Position numbers and translations under genes: made by a program | Source of the DNA: Nitrospirota bacterium | GTDB lineage: Bacteria; Nitrospirota; Thermodesulfovibrionia; Thermodesulfovibrionales; JdFR-85 | Length of the DNA: 50,590 bases | Direction of reading: 5' to 3' | Assembly (NCBI GenBank): GCA_015492645.1 | Contig: WGER01000025.1 | Location: 1 to 50,590, forward strand | Shown here: positions 35,277 through 43,966 of the stretch, in pieces | Position numbering within the stretch: the first letter of the stretch is position 1 | How the letters are laid out: every line of letters begins with the position of its first letter | The notes under the pieces: generated by a model | The model's database searches: none | Told to the model about the DNA's origin: nothing | The model's input: the letters and a program-made list of their open reading frames with translations, nothing else

Positions 35277-38200
35277 CACTTCTGTCTGAGGCTGAAGAGT
35301 TCCTCCAGTTCCCTGTCACTCAGTTCGGTTATCCACTGTTCTGCCTTGCTGACAGTGAGTTCTGCCAGTTCACGCTTCTGTTGAATCATCTCGTCTATCT
35401 TCTCTTCAAAGGTCCCCACTGTGATAAGCCTGTGCACCATCACATTCTGTTTCTGTCCTATTCTGTAGGTCCTGTCGGTTGCCTGGTCCTCTACTGCAGG
35501 GTTCCACCAGAGGTCATAATGGATCACATTGGTGGCACTGGTGAGGTTCAGTCCTGTGCCCCCCGCCTTGAGTGAGACGATCATGACCCTGTTGTGGTGT
35601 TCTCTCTGGAACCCGGTGACCAGGGAGTCCCTCTTTTTTCTCTGGAGACCTCCGTGGAAGAAGAGGACGGTCTCATTGAGTTCATCCTCTATCATCCTTT
35701 TCAGGAGGAGGCCCATTTGTCTGAACTGTGTGAAAATAAGTGCCTTTTCTCCCCGTGCAAGTATGTCTGACAGAATGGAGATGGTCTTTTCTGCCTTGCC
35801 TGAGAGGTTGCTCTGGGGAAGACCCCTGCCAGTGTAGTGCACGGGATGATTGCATATCTGCTTGAGGGCGGTAAGGAGTTTGAATATCAGCCCCTTACGG
35901 GACATACCCTCCGAGCCCTTGATCAGGGACATCGTCTCCTCAAGCACCTTCTGGTAGAGGGCTGCCTGCTCAGGGCTCAGGTGGCAGAACTCGTTGAGAA
36001 TCACCTTCTCTGGCAGATCAGAGATGATACTGCTGTCTGTCTTGAGCCTTCTCAGTATAAAGGGCCCTGTTGCCCTTCTCAGTTCCTCTATCCTTTCTCT
36101 GTCACGAAGCACCTCTATGGGCAGGGCATACCTCCTCCTGAACCATTCTGCACTGCCAAGGTATCCCCTGTTTATAAACTCAAATATGCTCCAGAGTTCT
36201 GACAGGCGGTTCTCAACAGGTGTGCCTGTCATGGCGATGCGACCCCATGCCTTCAGCGTCCTCAGGGCACGGCTCTGCAGGGATGCAGGGTTCTTTATGT
36301 TCTGTGCCTCATCTGCCACAACCACAGACCACTGCCTCTGGGTGAACTTGCTGAGGTCCCTCCTGAGCAGTCCGTAGGTGGTGATGATGAGGTCCTGTCC
36401 CCTCGTCCTGAACCGTCTCTCTGAGCCGTGATAGACATAGGTGGTGAGTTCAGGGGTGAACCTCTCTGCCTCCTTGCACCAGTTGTCCACCAGGGTTGTG
36501 GGACAGACCACAAGTGCGGGCTCCGACAGAGAGCCCTCCTCTTTCAGTTTCTGCAGGAGGGCAAGGACCTGGATGGTCTTTCCAAGGCCCATATCGTCTG
36601 CCAGACAACAGCCAAAGCCCCTCTTCAGGTTCGTGTATAACCACCTGTAGCCCCGTTGCTGATAGGGTCTGAGGGTCGCCCTGAGCCCCTGTGGTAGCGG
36701 GACCTCCTCTGCAGTGGCCATCTTTCTTATCAATTCCCTGAGGGCATCATCAGGAAGGACCTCCGTGTCATCCATCTTGCCTGACAGAACCGCATGGAGT
36801 CCTGCAGGACCTTCCATCTGTCTGGGCAGAGACTCCAGTCTCTTCATAATAGAGTTTGCTATCTCAGGGGTGAGCAGGACATACTGATCCTTAAACCTCA
36901 CCACCCCCTCTGCCTTTTTAAGGAGTTTTTTAAACTCCTCTAAACTCAGGTTCTCCTCACCAAGGGCCACCTCAGCAGAGAATTCCATCACCTCAGAGAT
37001 CGTCAAAAAGGTTTCACCTTGTGATGAGGTTGCCCTTACAACGACCCGGGGGGTGGAGAGTTTCTGGAGTTCTCTGGGCAGGGATACCTTCACACCCAAG
37101 AGGTTCAGAAGTTGTTCTGTCTCTGTGAGTATCTCTGCCATCCTCAGGGAGGTCACCTCTGCAGGCCTCTGCCCCCTTGAGTCCAGCACCGTTCTGAGTT
37201 CAGGGATGAGGTTTGTCAGGGTGACTATCTGCCTGATGGCCTCTGTTCGTACCTGCTCTGCCGGTAGAGAGAGGACCTCTTCCACTGCCTCCGTAAATGC
37301 ACTGCTCAGGGGCACCGCCTCTGAGATGGGGTCGTCCCTCCTGTGAAGGTCAACTGTGATGGAGAAGTTCCTCCTGCCTGAAGTCTCAATCCGGATGAGG
37401 GGGAGGATTGCTCTGTTCCTGATATGCAGGCCCTCCAGATAGTCGGCTATCGCCTTGCCTGTCCGTTCCTCCTCAAAGGATCTGGCCTGGTATGTATGGT
37501 CTCTGAAAAAGACCTCCACCACCTCTGAACCGGGGGCGATATCCCTGCAGAGCAGATGGACCATTGTGGTAAGTATGAGGGAGAATACCTCAGGAAAGCC
37601 GTCCCTCCGGATTATCCTGCCCTTTGGAGTATGGAAGACATGGCAGGGCATGGCTGCCCTCAGGCTCTCAAGCAGTCTCTTCACCTTCTCGTCATATACC
37701 AGAGGGACATATCTTACTGAGAAGGCATTCTGGTCATGGAAGACCACCTCAGGCACGAAGAGCCCCTGTCTGAGAAGCGCCCGGGCAGTCACCACCGAGG
37801 CGAGAAGGAACCACATCCCCTCATCCTCTATGACATCGAGGACCTTGGAGGGGAGCCTCATAAGGAAATTGAGGAGTTCAGGGATCGGGACAAAATAGAC
37901 GGGTCTCTTCTGGAACCTGAGCCTGCCGTCGTCAGGCACCGGCAGCCTTACAGAGGTCCTCCTTGCTGAGATCTCTTCGGGCAGGGGCCTTTCAGACAGG
38001 ATGTAACCTGAAGTCGGCTGTTCGCCACTGTCAAACCTGATGTATACCCTCCAGTCGGAGAGGTCCTGTTCGTCCTCTATGATCTGGAGGTTGTCGATGC
38101 CCCTTTCTACCCCTTTGTACAGGGTGAACAGATGCCCACGAAAGTCACCCGTTGGATAAAAGGATGCCTTCTCGGGCAGCAGGTGAATAAGGGCCTCTGT

Positions 38201-38854
38201 ATCTGCCTTCGGGAGGTCTGTATCAGGCAGTTGCTGGAGTTGTAGGGGGAAGGGTGAGTCTGCCTCCTTAGGGGGCACAAACAGGGCGGTCCTTTCCTCT
38301 CTCCTCTGGAGCGCCCTGTTGTCGGACACCCCAACCAGTCTGATGAGTTCTTCTGTGTCTATACCCCTCAGATTAAACAGGAGAAAGGGGTCCTTGTCAA
38401 TCTCGTTCGCAATAAGGTAGTACACTGCGGCAAGGTGCTTGCATGGATTGGCCCAGTCGGGACAGGAACATCGGGCATGGATCTCATCCCATGAGGAGGG
38501 AAAGATGTCTATCCCGTTGCTGGCAAGAAGGTCCTTTACATCCTCGGGTAACCGGCCCATGCTTATCGCTGCAATTACAGACGGGGACTCGGAGAGTATA
38601 TCCTTTATCTTTTCAGTCTCTTTACTGCTGAAGTGCCTGAGATTTATCTCCACCCTGTAAGGAGAGGGCCTGGTGCCCTGGACCCTCGCAGACACCACTC
38701 CCCCTTTTATCTCAATCTTTCTGACCCTTCCGTTTCTTGCATAACTCCTGCCACGGGGTAGTCTGTTGGTGTTATAGTCAATCCGTTCAAGGGCCTCCAC
38801 CCAGGCCCTTCCCCACCAGGTATTACCAAAGGGTGTTCTCCGTGCCATCGCCAT
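35276..38854 (-). CDS. SWIM zinc finger plus SNF2-family ATPase
   Basis: 1192 residues. Order: N-terminal TWWGRAWVEALE segment; SWIM zinc finger CSCPDWANPCKHLAAVYYL at about 128-146; a long middle region; SNF2 core with ADDMGLGKTIQ (about 752-762), ADEAQNIKN near 848, and helicase C-terminal motifs GGTGLNLTSATNVIHYDLWWNPAVEDQATDR. It is a double-stranded-DNA translocase of the bacterial SNF2 group. It is followed at once by dinB with an overlapping stop-start, which suggests a DNA-damage role. No frame break. Confidence 0.94.
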   Translation of the reverse strand: MAMARRTPFGNTWWGRAWVEALERIDYNTNRLPRGRSYARNGRVRKIEIKGGVVSARVQGTRPSPYRVEINLRHFSSKETEKIKDILSESPSVIAAISMGRLPEDVKDLLASNGIDIFPSSWDEIHARCSCPDWANPCKHLAAVYYLIANEIDKDPFLLFNLRGIDTEELIRLVGVSDNRALQRREERTALFVPPKEADSPFPLQLQQLPDTDLPKADTEALIHLLPEKASFYPTGDFRGHLFTLYKGVERGIDNLQIIEDEQDLSDWRVYIRFDSGEQPTSGYILSERPLPEEISARRTSVRLPVPDDGRLRFQKRPVYFVPIPELLNFLMRLPSKVLDVIEDEGMWFLLASVVTARALLRQGLFVPEVVFHDQNAFSVRYVPLVYDEKVKRLLESLRAAMPCHVFHTPKGRIIRRDGFPEVFSLILTTMVHLLCRDIAPGSEVVEVFFRDHTYQARSFEEERTGKAIADYLEGLHIRNRAILPLIRIETSGRRNFSITVDLHRRDDPISEAVPLSSAFTEAVEEVLSLPAEQVRTEAIRQIVTLTNLIPELRTVLDSRGQRPAEVTSLRMAEILTETEQLLNLLGVKVSLPRELQKLSTPRVVVRATSSQGETFLTISEVMEFSAEVALGEENLSLEEFKKLLKKAEGVVRFKDQYVLLTPEIANSIMKRLESLPRQMEGPAGLHAVLSGKMDDTEVLPDDALRELIRKMATAEEVPLPQGLRATLRPYQQRGYRWLYTNLKRGFGCCLADDMGLGKTIQVLALLQKLKEEGSLSEPALVVCPTTLVDNWCKEAERFTPELTTYVYHGSERRFRTRGQDLIITTYGLLRRDLSKFTQRQWSVVVADEAQNIKNPASLQSRALRTLKAWGRIAMTGTPVENRLSELWSIFEFINRGYLGSAEWFRRRYALPIEVLRDRERIEELRRATGPFILRRLKTDSSIISDLPEKVILNEFCHLSPEQAALYQKVLEETMSLIKGSEGMSRKGLIFKLLTALKQICNHPVHYTGRGLPQSNLSGKAEKTISILSDILARGEKALIFTQFRQMGLLLKRMIEDELNETVLFFHGGLQRKKRDSLVTGFQREHHNRVMIVSLKAGGTGLNLTSATNVIHYDLWWNPAVEDQATDRTYRIGQKQNVMVHRLITVGTFEEKIDEMIQQKRELAELTVSKAEQWITELSDRELEELFSLRQK

Positions 38855-38890
38855 CGGCCTCCATTATTATGGGTGATTAAACCACCGCCT

Positions 38891-39372
38891 TCATATGACA
38901 TCGGTCTGGCCGTTACAGACCGCCTTCAATTCCGCATACTTTATGCCAAACAATGTGTATGAGATTGTATAGATTACACTCCCCATTTTTCTCTCCCTGC
39001 CACCCTCTCCATAGCGTGATATAAACTCTTCCACTGCCACCCGTGTTGCTTCGACAAGGAATGTAAGGGTTCCTGCCGCCGGGTCAAGGACTGTGACCGT
39101 TGAATCTGCAAGTCCCTCTGGTTTCAGAAACCTTTCTTTGAGCAACCAATGAACCGAACGCACTATGTATGAGACCACTGGCTCTGGGGTGTAATATACA
39201 CCCCTGCCTCGGTCTTCTTCGGTAGCGTGGTTACATGAACTCCCTTTAACCCTTTATCTTTTGACCATCTGTCAATGAGCCATTTAAGGGCAGAGTAGAA
39301 ACTCTCCTCCCTTGCATCACCTCTGGAGGCGATCTCATGTAGCCTTTTTAGATAACCCTTCAGAATAGACAT
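38891..39372 (-). pseudogene. Remnant of a fused restriction-methylase (type IIG/ISP) gene
   Basis: Two adjoining frames hold pieces of one gene. The upper piece (39372-39163) begins like the nuclease end of such enzymes (YLKRLHEIASRGDAREESF ... LPKKTEAG), then jumps straight to GVYITP. The lower piece continues in another frame with VVSYIVRSVHWLL and the methylase motif LDPAAGTLTFLVEA. An internal deletion thus joins the nuclease start to the VYYTPEPVVSYIVRS methylase motif. A frameshift lies at the GGGG run 39186-39189, and the 3-prime end is lost after about 95 codons. It is clearly non-functional. Confidence 0.82.
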
Positions 39373-39483
39373 TCAGTTTTCCCCACAGCACTTTTTATAC
39401 TTCTTTCCACTTCCACAGGGGCAGGGGTCGTTGCGGCCGACCTTTTTCTTTCTGGTATTAAAGTCAAATACACCACCCCTCAT
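39373..39483 (-). CDS. Detached SEC-C zinc motif mini-protein
   Basis: 36 residues starting [14 protein letters not shown] and ending [21 protein letters not shown], the SEC-C metal motif (CxCx8CC), which binds zinc and is usually the C-terminus of SecA or UPF0149 proteins. Its ATG overlaps the stop of the UPF0149 gene (ATGA). In relatives this tail is part of that protein, so the two may be a split gene, a frameshift, or a frameshift-made fusion. Confidence 0.7.
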   Translation of the reverse strand: MRGGVFDFNTRKKKVGRNDPCPCGSGKKYKKCCGEN

Positions 39484-40124
39484 CTGCTTAGTTTTTCCTG
39501 CCACAGGTTGTTACCATAGCTCTGAAGTATCTCAACTGCAAAGGGAACATCAGAAATTTTTTCTGAGATGATAGCGGAGATTTCCTCTTCATTGTCATCT
39601 ATAGTTCTGGTTTCAACTAATATCTTTATAAACTCTCCAGGGTAGGCTACTGCTCCTATGGTAGTTACGCTAAGTGCAACGGTCCTTTCTATCTCGGAGA
39701 GGTCGTCAAGGTTTATTCCCTTTTTAAAGGCATCCATAAACCATATCTCCGGCCTGAGGGCAAGTGCTTCCATAAATCCGTAACACCACTGTTTAATTTC
39801 ATAAACCATTTCTTTGGAAGGTGGAAGTAAATTGAGGGGAAACTTGAGCGTACCTTTGTTTCTTGCCCTTTCATAGGTGTTATAGGCATCAAAGAGGGGC
39901 TCCATGACACCCCTTGCATGTTCTTCACTTTCAAACTCAGGGGTACCGTCGAAGACCACCGGTATCCACTCGATTGGCATAACCATGTCAGGGGTGATAA
40001 CAAGGCCATGAAGGAAGCCCTCAAGTTCTGTAAGGGTAAAGACATTTTCGTTTTTAAAACTTTCAATGGCAGCCTTCAGGCGGTTTCTCTTTGCTGGTGG
40101 TAAAACAGACTTTCCTGTCTTCAT
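39480..40124 (-). CDS. UPF0149 (YecA/YgfB-like) family protein lacking its tail
   Basis: 214 residues. The N-terminal part [25 protein letters not shown] and the middle [13 protein letters not shown] are the family helical signature. Family proteins of this kind normally end with SEC-C; here the frame stops at KLSR and the SEC-C part follows in another frame with a 4-base overlap. It overlaps the next gene upstream by four bases. Function of the family is unknown. Confidence 0.8.
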   Translation of the reverse strand: MKTGKSVLPPAKRNRLKAAIESFKNENVFTLTELEGFLHGLVITPDMVMPIEWIPVVFDGTPEFESEEHARGVMEPLFDAYNTYERARNKGTLKFPLNLLPPSKEMVYEIKQWCYGFMEALALRPEIWFMDAFKKGINLDDLSEIERTVALSVTTIGAVAYPGEFIKILVETRTIDDNEEEISAIISEKISDVPFAVEILQSYGNNLWQEKLSR

Positions 40125-40363
40125 AGTTCCTCCTTACTATCTTCAGACCTCTGCCTAAAATAGGGAAGCAGGAGAGCATCTTCTGTCCATCTCGGTGGAT
40201 ACCGTTTTATTCTTTCCACTGCCCTCTGAAAAAGGAGTTCTCTCTTTTCAGGGTCTCGGGGTTTTTTTCTTGCCTGCTTTTCAATGTGTCTGCCTTGCAT
40301 TGCCATCTCAGCCCGTGCCTTTTGGGCAGCCTGTTTAAGTTGGTCATAATAATACATTGCCAT
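40121..40363 (-). CDS. Small basic helical protein, 80 residues
   Basis: Not recognised. Charged and helical: LKQAAQKARAEMAMQGRHIE then KKPRDPEKRELLFQRAVERIKRYPPRW. It lies one base after the nucleotidyltransferase-like gene and overlaps the UPF0149 gene by four bases, so it could be the partner of either. An antitoxin role is possible but not shown. Confidence 0.6.
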   Translation of the reverse strand: MAMYYYDQLKQAAQKARAEMAMQGRHIEKQARKKPRDPEKRELLFQRAVERIKRYPPRWTEDALLLPYFRQRSEDSKEEL

Positions 40364-40364
40364 A

Positions 40365-40922
40365 TTATTTCTCCTTCAGGACCTTCTCAAGGAGTTCCTG
40401 TAGTTGTTCCTTTTCTGCCCTTTCCCTGAGGTATTCAACATCAAGGGGATCACCTGTGCTTTCTTTTACCTTTCCCAGAACCTCTGCCCACATGAGGCTG
40501 TCCTCGTCATTCCACCACTTTGCTGCATTAAGTCGGTCTATTATCAGGTCTTCAATGGACAGAAGTCTTATCTTCAGGTCCTCATCAAGGATAACAGTAT
40601 TTGTCCTTGATGCTGCCTCAGGTCCCTCATCCAGTTCCGCTCCCAGCCAGTCAATGTAGATGTCCAGTTCTGGACTGAACCACAGCCGACCCTTTTTCTG
40701 AAAGTTCCATCCTTTAAGAACAGATTCAATGCAGTCTTTTGGGCCTTTAAGGTCAATGTCTCCTGTGGTATACCCGCCCTGTGTGTATATCTCAAGGGCC
40801 TCACCACCAACTATAATGGGCATCTCACCGCAGAGTTTCTCAACCTCTCTGCTAAGGATTGCCACAAAAAAGGCCCTTCGTTTTACAGGGTCCTCTATAC
40901 CTCTGAGGTCTTTGAGTTCCAT
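40365..40922 (-). CDS. Nucleotidyltransferase-fold protein (DUF6036/AbiEii-like)
   Basis: 185 residues. IIVGGEALEIYTQGGYTTGDIDL (around 36-58) is the minimal nucleotidyltransferase core, with GG and the D-x-D pair. Later, LSIEDLIIDRLNAAKWW resembles the helical part of AbiEii-type toxins and DUF6036 proteins. It may be the toxin of a pair with the small gene downstream, or a housekeeping relative. Not resolved by sequence alone. TATATT lies just before its ATG. Confidence 0.65.
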   Translation of the reverse strand: MELKDLRGIEDPVKRRAFFVAILSREVEKLCGEMPIIVGGEALEIYTQGGYTTGDIDLKGPKDCIESVLKGWNFQKKGRLWFSPELDIYIDWLGAELDEGPEAASRTNTVILDEDLKIRLLSIEDLIIDRLNAAKWWNDEDSLMWAEVLGKVKESTGDPLDVEYLRERAEKEQLQELLEKVLKEK

Positions 40923-40934
40923 CTCATAATATAC

Positions 40935-41192
40935 CTAAATCCCACCTTCTGTCTCTACTGCCCTGAGTTTCCATTGCTGGCCCTGAGGCTCGTAGGAGAG
41001 GTTGTAGAGGGTCTTTCCATCAGTGACAGAGAAGAGATACCACCGCCTGAGACCATCCCTCTGGACCCACTGGTATGTCACCTCCTTCACAGGGATAACC
41101 CTTTCATTCCACTTGAATTTCAGAGGTCTTACCCTGCCTTTATAAAAGGAGGCCACTACCGCCACAGGCTCATCTATCTCAACCACTTTCAA
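40935..41192 (-). CDS. Small beta-rich protein behind lexA (DUF6504-like)
   Basis: 85 residues; TTG start overlapping the lexA stop (TTGA). The layout PVAVVASFYKGRVRPLKF-KW, then VKEVTYQWVQRDGLRRW..., then LYNLSYEPQGQQWKL resembles DUF6504, a small family found beside SOS polymerases. It is cotranscribed with lexA, so it is probably SOS-controlled. The family match is weak. Confidence 0.55.
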   Translation of the reverse strand: MKVVEIDEPVAVVASFYKGRVRPLKFKWNERVIPVKEVTYQWVQRDGLRRWYLFSVTDGKTLYNLSYEPQGQQWKLRAVETEGGI

Positions 41193-41791
41193 AACCTCCT
41201 GAAGAGCCCCACGACCCTGCCTATTATCCTCACCTCTTCAGGCCTCAGCCTCAAGGACTCCATCGAAGGGTTTTCAGGCTTAAGGACCACCATCCCCTCC
41301 CTCCTATAGAACCTCTTCACCGTGGCCTCATCCCCGATCAGTGCAACCACAATGTCTCCCTCCTCGGCAGTACTCTGGGGCCTAACCAGCAGAATATCTC
41401 CTGGAAATATGCCTGCCTCTACCATGCTCATACCCTCCACCCTCAGTCCAAAGCCTTCCTCCAGCCTTATGAATCTCTGGTCTATGGTGATGTAATCCTC
41501 TATCTCCTCTGCTGCATATACAGGCTCTCCGGCCCTTATCCTGCCAAACACCGGTATTGATCCTGTAGGGGGCCCTTCAGCAGAGGTGAGTTCAATCCCT
41601 CTTGCGAGACCGGATGTCCTTTTGATGTAGCCCTTTCTCTGAAGGGCGTCCAGATGGGCCTTTGCAGCCATTGGACTCCTGAACCCAAAGGCCCTGGCCA
41701 CCTCCCTTACAGTGGGTGGATAGCCCTTCTCCCTCAGAAACTGCCTCAGGAACTCAAGCACCCTCTGTTGTGCCCTGGTAAGGCCTTCCAT
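41189..41791 (-). CDS. lexA: LexA SOS repressor
   Basis: 200 residues from ATG 41791, where the family N-terminus begins (MEGLTRAQQRVLEFLRQF); the longer frame upstream is not coding. Winged helix at 25-60 (YPPTVREVARAFGF). Self-cleavage site A87-G88, catalytic Ser122 (GMSMVEAG) and Lys159 (ATVKRF) are present. It represses SOS genes until RecA triggers cleavage. No ribosome binding site precedes the ATG; the -10 box sits six bases upstream, so the message is probably leaderless. It overlaps the downstream gene by four bases. Confidence 0.95.
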   Translation of the reverse strand: MEGLTRAQQRVLEFLRQFLREKGYPPTVREVARAFGFRSPMAAKAHLDALQRKGYIKRTSGLARGIELTSAEGPPTGSIPVFGRIRAGEPVYAAEEIEDYITIDQRFIRLEEGFGLRVEGMSMVEAGIFPGDILLVRPQSTAEEGDIVVALIGDEATVKRFYRREGMVVLKPENPSMESLRLRPEEVRIIGRVVGLFRRF

Positions 41792-41797
41792 ATGATT

Positions 41798-41826
41798 ATT
41801 ATACAAATGTATAGTATAAATTTCAA
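41798..41826 (-). promoter_or_regulatory. lexA promoter with palindromic operator
   Basis: Minus-strand TTGAAA (41826-41821), a 17-base spacer and TATAAT (41803-41798) form a near-ideal sigma-70 promoter. The palindrome TATACA-AA-TGTATA (41800-41813) covers the -10 box and is the probable LexA self-operator. Transcription would start at or next to the ATG at 41791. Confidence 0.75.
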
Positions 41827-41934
41827 GTTCACAGGTATTAGAAGAAGGCAACAACCTCAGACCAATCAATGGGCCGGCAGATGCGGGACAAACAGGACCA
41901 GTACCTGTGGTAAAATAGGATCACCTTCAGGTCT

Positions 41935-42702
41935 ATGCTGTATCTATTGAAACTGATAAAAGAGATAGTCCTGCCTCCCGGTGGACTGATTCTCCTGCTT
42001 CTGCTCTCTCTGCTCCTCATGTCAACCCGAAGAAAGAGGGCTGGAAGGGTCCTGGCGATTGGCTCTCTTGTCCTTTTCTATTTTCTCTCAACTGACTTTG
42101 GGGTGAACACCCTCATGTTACCCCTGGAAGGGAGATATCCTCCGATGAAACAGCCCCGGTTCAGGAGCCCCTATATAGTGGTCCTTACTGGAGGAGTTAC
42201 TGACCTCAGTCACATAGGCCTTGACGTCACAGTCTCTGACAGTTCCCTCAGAAGACTCGTTAAAGGTATTGAGATAATGAATGTCTCTGAGGATGCCATC
42301 CTGGTAATAGCAGGAGGAAGAGGTTCTGCTGGAGGACCAGGGATTCCAGAGGCGCTGGCCTTGCAGAGGACAGCAAAGGCCCTCGGTATATCTGAGAGGA
42401 GAACTATTCTTGAAATGGGGTCCAGAGATACCTGGGAAAATGTAATGAATCTGAAGCCTCTACTGAAAGATACATCCCGCCCCGTTGTTCTTGTAACTTC
42501 AGCCTTTCACATGCCAAGGGCGGTGTGGTGTTTTAGGAAACTGGGTATAGAGGTGATCCCTGCCCCTACTGACTACAGGACCAGCCCTCTAAGGATTTAC
42601 TCATTTGTCCCCTCAGCAAGGGCCTTGAGGGATTCCTCTGCCGCCATTGGCGAATACCTCTCCTTTGGATGGTACCTTCTGAGGGAGAAATTTTCTTTAT
42701 AG
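41935..42702 (+). CDS. YdcF/ElyC-like DUF218 membrane protein
   Basis: 255 residues. Two N-terminal membrane segments (about 14-29 and 37-54) are followed by a DUF218 domain with VVLTGGVTD, VIAGGRGS, SRDTWENV and VTSAFHMPRA. Such proteins include E. coli YdcF, SanA and ElyC, which affect cell-envelope and peptidoglycan integrity. It is divergent from lexA across 143 bases. Confidence 0.85.
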   Translation: MLYLLKLIKEIVLPPGGLILLLLLSLLLMSTRRKRAGRVLAIGSLVLFYFLSTDFGVNTLMLPLEGRYPPMKQPRFRSPYIVVLTGGVTDLSHIGLDVTVSDSSLRRLVKGIEIMNVSEDAILVIAGGRGSAGGPGIPEALALQRTAKALGISERRTILEMGSRDTWENVMNLKPLLKDTSRPVVLVTSAFHMPRAVWCFRKLGIEVIPAPTDYRTSPLRIYSFVPSARALRDSSAAIGEYLSFGWYLLREKFSL

Positions 42703-42741
42703 CGGCCCCACACCTTTACGAGGGTCTTTCCGTCCCCTGTC

Positions 42742-43374
42742 TTATATGCCGATTAATAGTTTTGAAAACATCCTTTCGTTCTTTATGAAAAATTCCTTAA
42801 CCTCTTCCCAACTGGTGTTGTTAAGTGAAATGGGCTGAGGTTGTTTCTCTGCCTCCTCAAAATAACATAATGACTTCATGATATGATAAAAGTTGATCGC
42901 ATTTTCAGAATATTTTTCCAAGAGGAGACCCTTTATCTTTTCCATTGGTATATATTTGAGGATTTCATAAATATCATAAAAATCCCTTTTGTCTCCCCTC
43001 TGAGATAGGGCTATTATCTTCATGCATGCTATATCTTCCACACTTGCTACTGGCAGCCCTTTAAAATATTTCAGAGGCATAACTAATTTATAGGGGTAGT
43101 AAAAAAAGGATGTCTTTATATCGTTAATGAATGAAATCACTGTATCCTCTCTCTGTTCAGAAATTCTACCTTCAATCGACAGAATTTTTTCCACTATCTG
43201 ATCCACATTCAGTCTTTTCTGTGAAAAGAGATCGATGTCGTTGCTTAGCCTGTGACCAAGATGGAGAGCAAGGGCGATCCCTCCAGCCAGATAAAAATCA
43301 CGAGAAATATCTTTATCTTCAGCGAGTCTTTCTATTAATAAAATAATTTCTCGACTAACTGCCTCTTCATGCAT
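42742..43374 (-). CDS. AbiEii-type nucleotidyltransferase toxin
   Basis: 210 residues. FYLAGGIALALHLGHRLSNDIDLFS holds the GG and D-x-D of the nucleotidyltransferase fold; PVASVEDIACMKIIALSQRGDKRDFYDI is the AbiEii signature. It likely modifies tRNA or another target and aborts phage growth. It overlaps the partner gene by 40 bases. Confidence 0.85.
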   Translation of the reverse strand: MHEEAVSREIILLIERLAEDKDISRDFYLAGGIALALHLGHRLSNDIDLFSQKRLNVDQIVEKILSIEGRISEQREDTVISFINDIKTSFFYYPYKLVMPLKYFKGLPVASVEDIACMKIIALSQRGDKRDFYDIYEILKYIPMEKIKGLLLEKYSENAINFYHIMKSLCYFEEAEKQPQPISLNNTSWEEVKEFFIKNERMFSKLLIGI

Positions 43375-43640
43375 CTTAAGGCCTCTTCTGGGATTCCGAA
43401 ATGAATTACCCAGTAACTTACGGTCTTTCTGTCTAAATTTCTGGAGGTTGTAATTACATTAATTATATCCTCTTTATCATAGGCCTTAATAATCTTCCTG
43501 ATATCTTCTGGAAATCCATAACGGAGTACCCTTTCAATTATAAAGAATTTATGTTCTATGACATCCACCTTTTCCACTTCTACATCCCAGAACAGGTGTT
43601 TCAGTTTTTTTAAGTCTATGTCTGGCCTGTCCTTCTTCAT
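43335..43640 (-). CDS. AbiEii partner/antitoxin (DUF6922-like)
   Basis: 101 residues from ATG 43640. The stretch KHLFWDVEVEKVDVIEHKFF and FIIERVLRYGFPEDIRKII matches the small protein usually encoded just before such toxins. The longer frame upstream has no support. A TATAAT with a TG just before it (43659-43664) lies 18 bases upstream. Confidence 0.7.
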   Translation of the reverse strand: MKKDRPDIDLKKLKHLFWDVEVEKVDVIEHKFFIIERVLRYGFPEDIRKIIKAYDKEDIINVITTSRNLDRKTVSYWVIHFGIPEEALRCMKRQLVEKLFY

Positions 43641-43658
43641 TTCTATCAATCCTGTCTT

Positions 43659-43664
43659 ATTATA
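43659..43664 (-). promoter_or_regulatory. Extended -10 box of the AbiEii module
   Basis: Minus-strand TGG-TATAAT, preceded by GAGG. The GGTGGTATAATAA context recurs upstream of the 82-residue-frame antitoxin at 47863. Confidence 0.55.
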
Positions 43665-43720
43665 CCACCTCAAGCCAAAACTCAAACTATATAATGCGTG
43701 AGCAAGAGAAGAATTTACCT

Positions 43721-43966
43721 TCAAAAAGGACTGTGGTCAAAAATCACCACATCTCCAGTAACAGGACTTCGGTAAATCAGTTTTCTCGCCTTCCCGTGCA
43801 GGGCATGGGCAATCTTAAGGTAAAGCCACACTGGCCCAGGCCCTGTGAGGACCACCTCGTTGCCTTCCCCTGCAATGGCAAGGGCTTTCTGGATATAACT
43901 GTCAAGTTCAGAAAGTTTTGCCGTGTCTTTGTAAAGTTCATCCACATATATCGTCCTTTCACTCAT
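43721..43966 (-). CDS. Csx3-like CRISPR accessory protein, candidate ring nuclease
   Basis: 81 residues from ATG 43966, overlapping the csx1 end by eight bases. VVLTGPGPVWLYLKIAHALHG followed by IYRSPVTGDVVIFDH matches Csx3 (Archaeoglobus VVISGRGPIWL...AHK ... VYDPRLGAVVV). Csx3 degrades cyclic oligoadenylate and so switches off type III CRISPR signalling. Pairing with Csx1 fits. The known catalytic residues could not be confirmed. Confidence 0.6.
   Translation of the reverse strand: MSERTIYVDELYKDTAKLSELDSYIQKALAIAGEGNEVVLTGPGPVWLYLKIAHALHGKARKLIYRSPVTGDVVIFDHSPF

Noticed and set aside
40365-40922. Firm toxin call for the DUF6036-like protein
   Set aside because: The partner gene is not recognisable and the region lacks other module marks; left as a nucleotidyltransferase-fold protein.
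41792-41869. Longer LexA start
   Set aside because: The extra 26 codons cover the promoter and palindrome; LexA family homology begins at MEGLTRAQQ.
43641-43724. Longer N-terminus for the AbiEii partner
   Set aside because: The extra codons run through the promoter (TATAAT) and do not resemble the family.
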